DNA of 10,547 nucleotides from Actinomycetes bacterium. Its GTDB lineage: Bacteria > Actinomycetota > Actinomycetes > Actinomycetales > Cellulomonadaceae. Position 1 is the first letter of the stretch; the number at the start of each line of letters is the position of its first letter. The position numbers and the translations under genes are program-made. Location: assembly GCA_023412515.1 (NCBI GenBank), contig JAEYNO010000029.1, positions 1 to 10,547 on the forward strand, read 5' to 3'. This document shows positions 6,318 through 10,547 of this stretch, piece by piece. The notes below the pieces were generated by a model. The model was not told the DNA's origin and made no database searches. It worked only from the letters and a program-made list of their open reading frames with translations.

Positions 6318-7871
6318 ATGTCGGACTTCCCCTGGCTCAGCGCCCTGGTGGTGCTGCCGCTGCTCGGCGCGGTCGCGCTGTGGGTCCTGCCCACCGGCGC
6401 CCGTCGCCACACCCGCGCCGTCGCGCTCGGGTTCGCCCTCGCGCAGGTCGCGCTGGTCGTCGCCGCGTTCTCCGCGTTCGACGTCGCGGACGCCGCGACC
6501 CACCAGCTCGTCGAGACGTACCCGTGGATCCCGGCGCTCGGGGTCTCGTGGGCGCTCGGCGTCGACGGCGTGGGGCTCGCGCTCATCGCGATGTCCGTGG
6601 TCCTGGTGCCGCTCGTCGTGCTCGCCGCCTGGCGCGAGCAGGGCTCGGTGGACGGGCCCACGGACCGGCTGCGTCACTACCTCGCGCTCGTGCTGCTGCT
6701 CGAGGCGTTCATCGTGCTGGTCTTCGCGGCGCGCGACGTGTTCCTGTTCTACGTCGTCTTCGAGGCGATGCTCATCCCGGTGTACTTCATGATCGGCGCG
6801 TTCGGGGGCGCCCAGCGGCGCTACGCGGCGGTGAAGTTCCTGCTGTACTCGCTCGCCGGCGGCCTCGTCATGCTGGTCGGCGTCATCGCGCTGTACCTGC
6901 AGGGCCCGGGCGGCCCGGAGGGCTTCCTCACCGAGAACCTCGTCGGCACGGCCCTCGACCCCACGGTCGAGAAGTGGCTGTTCCTGTCGTTCTTCCTGGC
7001 GTTCGCGATCAAGGCGCCGATGTTCCCGGTGCACACGTGGCTCCCCGACGCGGCGCAGCAGGCGCCGGCCGGCACCTCGACGCTGCTCGTCGGCGTGCTC
7101 GACAAGGTCGGCACGTTCGGGATGCTGACGCTCTGCCTGCCGCTGTTCCCGAACGCGTCGCGCTGGGCCGCGCCCGCGATCGTCGTGCTCGCGGTGGTCT
7201 CGGTGCTGTACGGCGCGCTGCTCGCGATCGGGCAGAAGGACATGATGCGGCTCGTGGCGTACACGTCGGTGTCGCACTTCGGGTTCATCGTCCTGGGGAT
7301 CTTCGCGTTCACGTCGACGTCGATCGCCGGATCGTCGTTCTACATGGTCAACCACGGGCTCTCGACCGGTGGGCTGTTCCTGCTGGTCGGCTTCCTCGCG
7401 GCGCGCCGGGGGTCGCAGCAGATCGGCGACTTCGGCGGCCTGCAGAAGGTCGTGCCGGTGATGGCCGGCCTGTTCCTCGTGGTGGGCCTGTCCGCGCTGT
7501 CGCTGCCCGGACTGTCGACGTTCGTCAGCGAGTTCCTCGTGATCGTCGGTACGTTCGCACGGCACCCGGGGGTCGCGGTGGCCGCGACGTTCGGCGTCGT
7601 GCTCGCGGCGCTGTACGTGCTGTGGCTGTACCAGCGCGTGTTCACGGGCCCCGTCCGTCCCGAGCTCGCGACCACGCACGACCTCGGCGCGCGCGAGCGC
7701 TGGGTGATCGGTCCGCTCGTCGCGCTCATGCTCGTGCTCGGGTTCCTGCCCGGCCCCGCGCTCGACCTCGTGCGGCCACCCGCGCACGTGAGCCTCGAGC
7801 AGGTCGGCGTCGACGACGTCGCGCCGACCGTGTCGATCGCCACCGCCGGTGCCGAAGGGAGCGACCAGTGA
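6318..7871 (+). CDS. nuoM: NADH-quinone oxidoreductase subunit M (antiporter-like proton pump)
   Basis: NuoM (517 aa) is the middle antiporter-like subunit of the membrane arm. Length and repeated hydrophobic segments fit the family's 14 helices. The proton-path residues are in place: Glu149 in FYVVFEAMLIPVYFMIGAFG (E. coli Glu144), Lys232 in AIKAPMFPVHTWLPDAAQQA (E. coli Lys234), and Lys263 in VGVLDKVGTFGM (E. coli Lys265). QKDMMRLVAYTSVSHFGFIV is the usual lysine- and histidine-bearing segment of the second half-channel, followed by NHGLSTGGLFLLVG. The first helix (WLSALVVLPLLGAVALWVLP) starts a few residues from the ATG, supporting that start. The C-terminus is short and hydrophilic, without a large extension. 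The stop overlaps the nuoN GTG by 4 nt. Confidence 0.97.
   Translation: MSDFPWLSALVVLPLLGAVALWVLPTGARRHTRAVALGFALAQVALVVAAFSAFDVADAATHQLVETYPWIPALGVSWALGVDGVGLALIAMSVVLVPLVVLAAWREQGSVDGPTDRLRHYLALVLLLEAFIVLVFAARDVFLFYVVFEAMLIPVYFMIGAFGGAQRRYAAVKFLLYSLAGGLVMLVGVIALYLQGPGGPEGFLTENLVGTALDPTVEKWLFLSFFLAFAIKAPMFPVHTWLPDAAQQAPAGTSTLLVGVLDKVGTFGMLTLCLPLFPNASRWAAPAIVVLAVVSVLYGALLAIGQKDMMRLVAYTSVSHFGFIVLGIFAFTSTSIAGSSFYMVNHGLSTGGLFLLVGFLAARRGSQQIGDFGGLQKVVPVMAGLFLVVGLSALSLPGLSTFVSEFLVIVGTFARHPGVAVAATFGVVLAALYVLWLYQRVFTGPVRPELATTHDLGARERWVIGPLVALMLVLGFLPGPALDLVRPPAHVSLEQVGVDDVAPTVSIATAGAEGSDQ
7855..7861 (+). promoter_or_regulatory. ribosome binding site of nuoN
   Basis: AAGGGAG lies 6 nt before the GTG at 7868, within the last codons of nuoM. 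It supports the GTG that overlaps the nuoM stop. Confidence 0.65.
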
Positions 7872-9571
7872 GCGGCTTCACCGTCCCCGAGATCGCGTGG
7901 GGGCCGATGGTCCCCGTGATGGTCGTGCTGCTGACCGCCGTGGTCGGCGTGCTCGTCGAGGCGTTCGTGCCCGCCGCGCACCGCCGCGCCGTGCAGCTCA
8001 CGCTCACGCTCGCGGCGCTGGCGGGCTCGCTCGTCGCGATCGCCGCGCTGTGGTCCGACACCGAGCGGACGGGCGGCACGGACGTGCTCGGCGGCTCGCT
8101 CGTCGTCGACGGCCCCACGCTCGTGCTGCAGGCGACGATCGCCCTGCTCGCGCTGCTGTCCACGCTCGTGGTCGCCGACCGCGTCACGGGCGGCGAGGAC
8201 GCGTTCGCCCCCGCGGCCGCGGCCGTGCCCGGCTCGGACTACGAGGAGCTCGCGCGCCGCCGCGGGCTGCGGCAGACCGAGGTCTTCCCGCTCCTGCTGT
8301 TCGCGACCGGCGGCATGATGGTCTTCCCCGCGACGACCGACCTGCTGACGCTGTTCGTCGCGCTCGAGGTGCTGTCGCTGCCGCTGTACCTGCTGTCGGG
8401 CATGGCCCGCCGCCGGCGCCTGCTGTCGCAGGAGGCGTCGATGAAGTACTTCCTGCTCGGCGCGTTCGTCTCGGCGATCATGCTGTTCGGCATCGGCCTG
8501 CTGTACGGGTACGCGGGCTCGCTGCGGTTCGCGGACGTCGCGGCCGCGACGTCCACGCCCAACGGCATGGAGGGCCTGCTCGTCGTCGGTGCGCTCATGC
8601 TGCTCGCGGGGCTGTTCTTCAAGGTCGGCGCCGTGCCGTTCCACATGTGGACGCCGGACGTCTACCAGGGTGCCCCGACCCCCGTCACCGGCTTCATGGC
8701 CGCGTGCACCAAGGTCGCCGCGTTCGGCGCCCTGCTGCGCGTCGTGTACGGCATGCTCCCGGGCATGGCGTGGGACCTCGACGTCGTGCTGTGGGTCGTC
8801 GCGATCCTCACGATGGTCGTGGGCACGGTCGCGGCCCTCGTGCAGACGGACGTCAAGCGCCTGCTCGCGTACTCGTCGATCGCGCACGCGGGCTTCGTGC
8901 TCACGGGCGTCGTCGCGCTCGACGACGCCGGCCTGATCGCTGTGCTCTTCTACCTGCTGGCGTACGGCGCGGCGACGGTCGGCGCCTTCGGGCTCGTCTC
9001 GCTCGTGCGCGAGCAGGGCCCGGGGGAGGACGGCACGACCACGCTGCTGGGCGAGGCCACGCGCCTGCCGCAGTGGGCGGGGCTCGGCCGCACGCACCCC
9101 GTGGTGGCGGTGACGTTCACGCTGTTCCTGCTGTCGTTCGCGGGGATCCCGCTCACGGCCGGGTTCGTCGGCAAGTTCGCGGTCTTCTCGGCTGCCGTCG
9201 AGGGCGGCGCGTGGCAGCTGGCGCTCGTCGGCGTGCTGGCCTCCGCCGCCGCGGCGTTCTTCTACGTGCGCATCATCGTGCTGATGTTCTTCACCTCGCC
9301 GCACGACGCGGCGGACGACGCGCCGGGCGGTGCGACCCCGACGGTCGGCGCCGTCGCGTCCGACGACGTCGCCGAGGGGGCCACGCAGACCGCCGCGGCC
9401 GGGGTCGCCGTGGCCGCGCCGGCGCCCGAGCGCGCGACCACGACGGTCGCGGCGGGCGAGGGCCTCACGGTCGTCGCCGTCGCGGTGTGCGCCGTGCTCA
9501 CGGTGCTGCTCGGCGTGGCCCCGTCGCCCGTCCTGGACGCCATCGCCTCGGTGGCGGTCCTGCTGCCGTGA
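7868..9571 (+). CDS. nuoN: NADH-quinone oxidoreductase subunit N (proximal antiporter-like proton pump)
   Basis: NuoN (567 aa) is the antiporter-like subunit closest to NuoK. Proton-path residues are present: Glu167 in FVALEVLSLPLYLLSGMARR (E. coli Glu133), Lys252 in LFFKVGAVPFHMWTPDVYQG (E. coli Lys217), and Lys282 in AACTKVAAFGALLRVVYG (E. coli Lys247). QTDVKRLLAYSSIAHAGFVL follows. Two inserts lengthen the protein. The first, about residues 104-138 (APAAAAVPGSDYEELARR), resembles a segment I recall from mycobacterial NuoN and marks an actinobacterial form. The second, about residues 478-531, is an Ala/Asp/Thr/Pro-rich linker just before the last hydrophobic helix (VVAVAVCAVLTVLLGVA). By family topology it should face the cytoplasm. 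The reading frame stays intact through it, so it is not a frameshift. The GTG start is set by AAGGGAG at 7855-7861. This is the last gene of the operon, followed by a hairpin. Confidence 0.97.
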   Translation: MSGFTVPEIAWGPMVPVMVVLLTAVVGVLVEAFVPAAHRRAVQLTLTLAALAGSLVAIAALWSDTERTGGTDVLGGSLVVDGPTLVLQATIALLALLSTLVVADRVTGGEDAFAPAAAAVPGSDYEELARRRGLRQTEVFPLLLFATGGMMVFPATTDLLTLFVALEVLSLPLYLLSGMARRRRLLSQEASMKYFLLGAFVSAIMLFGIGLLYGYAGSLRFADVAAATSTPNGMEGLLVVGALMLLAGLFFKVGAVPFHMWTPDVYQGAPTPVTGFMAACTKVAAFGALLRVVYGMLPGMAWDLDVVLWVVAILTMVVGTVAALVQTDVKRLLAYSSIAHAGFVLTGVVALDDAGLIAVLFYLLAYGAATVGAFGLVSLVREQGPGEDGTTTLLGEATRLPQWAGLGRTHPVVAVTFTLFLLSFAGIPLTAGFVGKFAVFSAAVEGGAWQLALVGVLASAAAAFFYVRIIVLMFFTSPHDAADDAPGGATPTVGAVASDDVAEGATQTAAAGVAVAAPAPERATTTVAAGEGLTVVAVAVCAVLTVLLGVAPSPVLDAIASVAVLLP

Positions 9572-9588
9572 CGTCCGCGCCGTGGCTG

Positions 9589-9632
9589 CGCGAACCGGGA
9601 GCGATCGGACACCACCCGCTCCCGGTTCCGCG
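9589..9632 (+). terminator. probable transcription terminator hairpin after nuoN
   Basis: A perfect 12-bp inverted repeat pairs 9592-9603 (GAACCGGGAGCG) with 9617-9628 (CGCTCCCGGTTC) around a 13-nt loop. Allowing one bulged C at 9629 extends the stem by three G-C pairs, to 9589-9632. It begins 18 nt after the nuoN stop, in the only sizeable gap in the window. No T-run follows, which is common for hairpin terminators in high-GC actinobacteria but makes the call less certain. The hairpin could also stabilise the 3' end of the message or bind a protein as a palindrome. Confidence 0.65.
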
Positions 9633-9650
9633 ACCGCGCCAGGGTGCGGA

Positions 9651-9656
9651 TAGGTT
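9651..9656 (+). promoter_or_regulatory. putative -10 element of a leaderless promoter for the prenyl synthase gene
   Basis: TAGGTT fits the actinobacterial TANNNT -10 pattern and lies exactly 6 nt before the GTG at 9663, so the expected transcription start would fall on or next to the first base of the start codon. There is no Shine-Dalgarno-like sequence in the short space between, which fits a leaderless transcript. A clear -35 hexamer is absent: at a 17-nt spacing the bases are CCGCGA (9628-9633), and at 19 nt they are TTCCGC (9626-9631). The call is inferred from spacing and composition. Confidence 0.5.
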
Positions 9657-9662
9657 CGTCCC

Positions 9663-10547
9663 GTGACGACCGCTCTTGCCCTTCCGCTGCACGACGCCGC
9701 GCTCGCCGAGCGCCTGACGGGGCGCCTCGGTCTCGTCGAGGAGCTGCTGCGCACCGCCGTCACGTACGCCGACCCGATCGCGCACGACGCGTCGAGCCAC
9801 CTCGTGAACGCGGGCGGCAAGCGGCTGCGCCCGCTGCTCGCGCTGCTGACCGCCGAGCTCGGCGACGGCGCGCGCCGTGAGGTGGTCGACGCGGCCGCCG
9901 TGGTCGAGCTGACCCACCTTGCGACGCTGTACCACGACGACGTCATGGACTCGGCGCCGGTGCGCCGCGGTGCGCCTGCGGCGCACGAGGTCTGGGGCAA
10001 CTCGGTCGCGATCCTCACCGGCGACCTGCTCTTCGCCCGCGCGTCGTCGCTCGTCTCGGGGCTGGGGCCGGAGGCCGTGCGCATCCAGGCGCAGACGTTC
10101 GAGCGGCTGTGCCTGGGCCAGCTCCACGAGACGGTGGGCCCCGGTGCGGACGAGGACCCGGTGGCGCACTACCTGCAGGTGCTCTCCGACAAGACCGCGT
10201 CGCTCATCGCGACGTCCGCGCGCTTCGGGGCGATGTTCGGGGGGTGCAGCCCCGAGGTGGTGCGCACGGTCACGCAGTTCGGCGAGACCATCGGCGTGGC
10301 GTTCCAGCTCGCCGACGACGTCATCGACCTCACGTCCGACGGCACGGTGACGGGCAAGACCCCCGGCACCGACCTGCGCGAGCGGGTCCCGACGATGCCC
10401 GCCCTGCTGCTGCGGTCGCGGGTCGCGGCGGCGTCGGCCGGCGCGGCGGACCGCGACGTCCTCGCGCTGCTGGACGGCGACCTGACGGACGACGCGGACC
10501 TCGCCACGGCCGTCGCGGCGCTGCGCGACCACGACGTGGTCGCGCAG
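9663..10547 (+). CDS. polyprenyl diphosphate synthase, long-chain type (3' end outside window)
   Basis: This trans-isoprenyl diphosphate synthase elongates an allylic diphosphate with isopentenyl diphosphate. The first 295 residues are visible of a family usually about 320-350 aa long. The substrate-binding GGKRLRP has Lys53, Arg54 and Arg56. The first aspartate-rich motif is DDVMD (Asp92, 93, 96), and the second is FQLADDVID (Asp218, 219, 222); both bind Mg-diphosphate. GKTPGTDLRERVPTMPALLL follows. Upstream of the first motif the residues are Ala (-5) and Thr (-4), with no bulky aromatic at these chain-length positions, which fits long-chain products (C35-C50 type) rather than farnesyl or geranylgeranyl diphosphate. 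Next to nuo, the likely job is the menaquinone side chain, as in heptaprenyl- to nonaprenyl-type (IspB/HepT/GrcC-like) enzymes; exact length cannot be told. The GTG at 9663 is chosen because it lies 6 nt after a -10-like element and gives a normal N-terminus; it has no ribosome binding site. Confidence 0.93.
   Translation, partial: MTTALALPLHDAALAERLTGRLGLVEELLRTAVTYADPIAHDASSHLVNAGGKRLRPLLALLTAELGDGARREVVDAAAVVELTHLATLYHDDVMDSAPVRRGAPAAHEVWGNSVAILTGDLLFARASSLVSGLGPEAVRIQAQTFERLCLGQLHETVGPGADEDPVAHYLQVLSDKTASLIATSARFGAMFGGCSPEVVRTVTQFGETIGVAFQLADDVIDLTSDGTVTGKTPGTDLRERVPTMPALLLRSRVAAASAGAADRDVLALLDGDLTDDADLATAVAALRDHDVVAQ

Noticed and set aside
4019..6661. An 880-codon open frame on the minus strand across nuoK-nuoL-nuoM.
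   Set aside because: It is rich in His, Arg, Glu, Asp and Gln in the pattern produced by reading G/C-ending codons antisense. It has no domain and lies exactly opposite well-identified nuo genes. Similar long minus-strand frames at 6153-7787, 7340-10084 and 9498-10532 are rejected for the same reason.
6380..7867. Long in-frame extension upstream of nuoN, suggesting a fusion of about 1060 residues.
   Set aside because: It is the shadow of nuoM. The real nuoN start is the GTG at 7868, with AAGGGAG 6 nt upstream.
4316..9571. nuoL, nuoM and nuoN as a stand-alone Mrp-type antiporter operon rather than complex I.
   Set aside because: The three are embedded directly after nuoG-H-I-J-K in standard order, and NuoI and NuoG are peripheral-arm subunits absent from Mrp antiporters.
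9572..9662. A small gene or small RNA in the gap between nuoN and the prenyl synthase.
   Set aside because: The gap is only 91 nt and is explained by the hairpin and the promoter-like element. No short frame there has a ribosome binding site, and no tRNA-like fold is apparent.
1..10547. A mobile element, defence system, CRISPR array or biosynthetic cluster hidden among the genes.
   Set aside because: All the sequence is accounted for by contiguous core respiratory genes with uniform base composition. I saw no direct repeats, integrase or transposase motifs, or attachment sites.

Overview
This window is a high-GC (visibly above 70 %), strongly C/G-third-position stretch of bacterial chromosome. 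It carries the distal part of a 14-gene-type nuo operon (proton-pumping NADH:quinone oxidoreductase, respiratory complex I) in the order nuoG(3' end)-H-I-J-K-L-M-N. A polyprenyl diphosphate synthase gene, cut off by the right edge, follows. All genes are on the + strand. The base composition, the frequent GTG starts, the actinobacterial-type insert in NuoN and the adjacent long-chain prenyl synthase point to an actinobacterium. My guess is Micrococcales, with a Cellulomonas-like organism plausible; this is inference from sequence style, not a database result.

Layout. Positions 1-895 hold the C-terminal 297 residues of NuoG, the large peripheral-arm subunit with a molybdopterin-oxidoreductase fold. 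NuoH (892-2274) is the quinone-channel membrane subunit, NuoI (2267-3079) the two-[4Fe-4S] ferredoxin-like subunit, and NuoJ (3076-4008) and NuoK (4005-4304) small membrane subunits. NuoL (4316-6292), NuoM (6318-7871) and NuoN (7868-9571) are the three antiporter-like proton-pumping subunits. The genes are packed tightly. Five of the seven junctions overlap by 4 or 8 nt (ATGA or GTGA type), and the other two gaps are 11 and 25 nt, so this is one translationally coupled transcription unit whose promoter lies upstream of the window.

The only real intergenic gap is 9572-9662. It holds a perfect 12-bp inverted repeat (probable terminator for nuo) and then a TAGGTT -10-like element exactly 6 nt before the GTG of the prenyl synthase. 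This is the arrangement expected for a leaderless actinobacterial transcript. The prenyl synthase probably makes the side chain of menaquinone, the electron acceptor of this complex I, so the two units are functionally linked although apparently transcribed separately.

The key catalytic and proton-path residues of the complex I subunits that I checked are present, and I see no frameshifts, mobile elements, RNA genes or CRISPR. The window is essentially core respiratory metabolism. I found no convincing new system. The points worth a second look are the putative leaderless promoter next to the terminator hairpin, and the long low-complexity or cytoplasmic extensions on NuoH, NuoI, NuoJ and NuoN.
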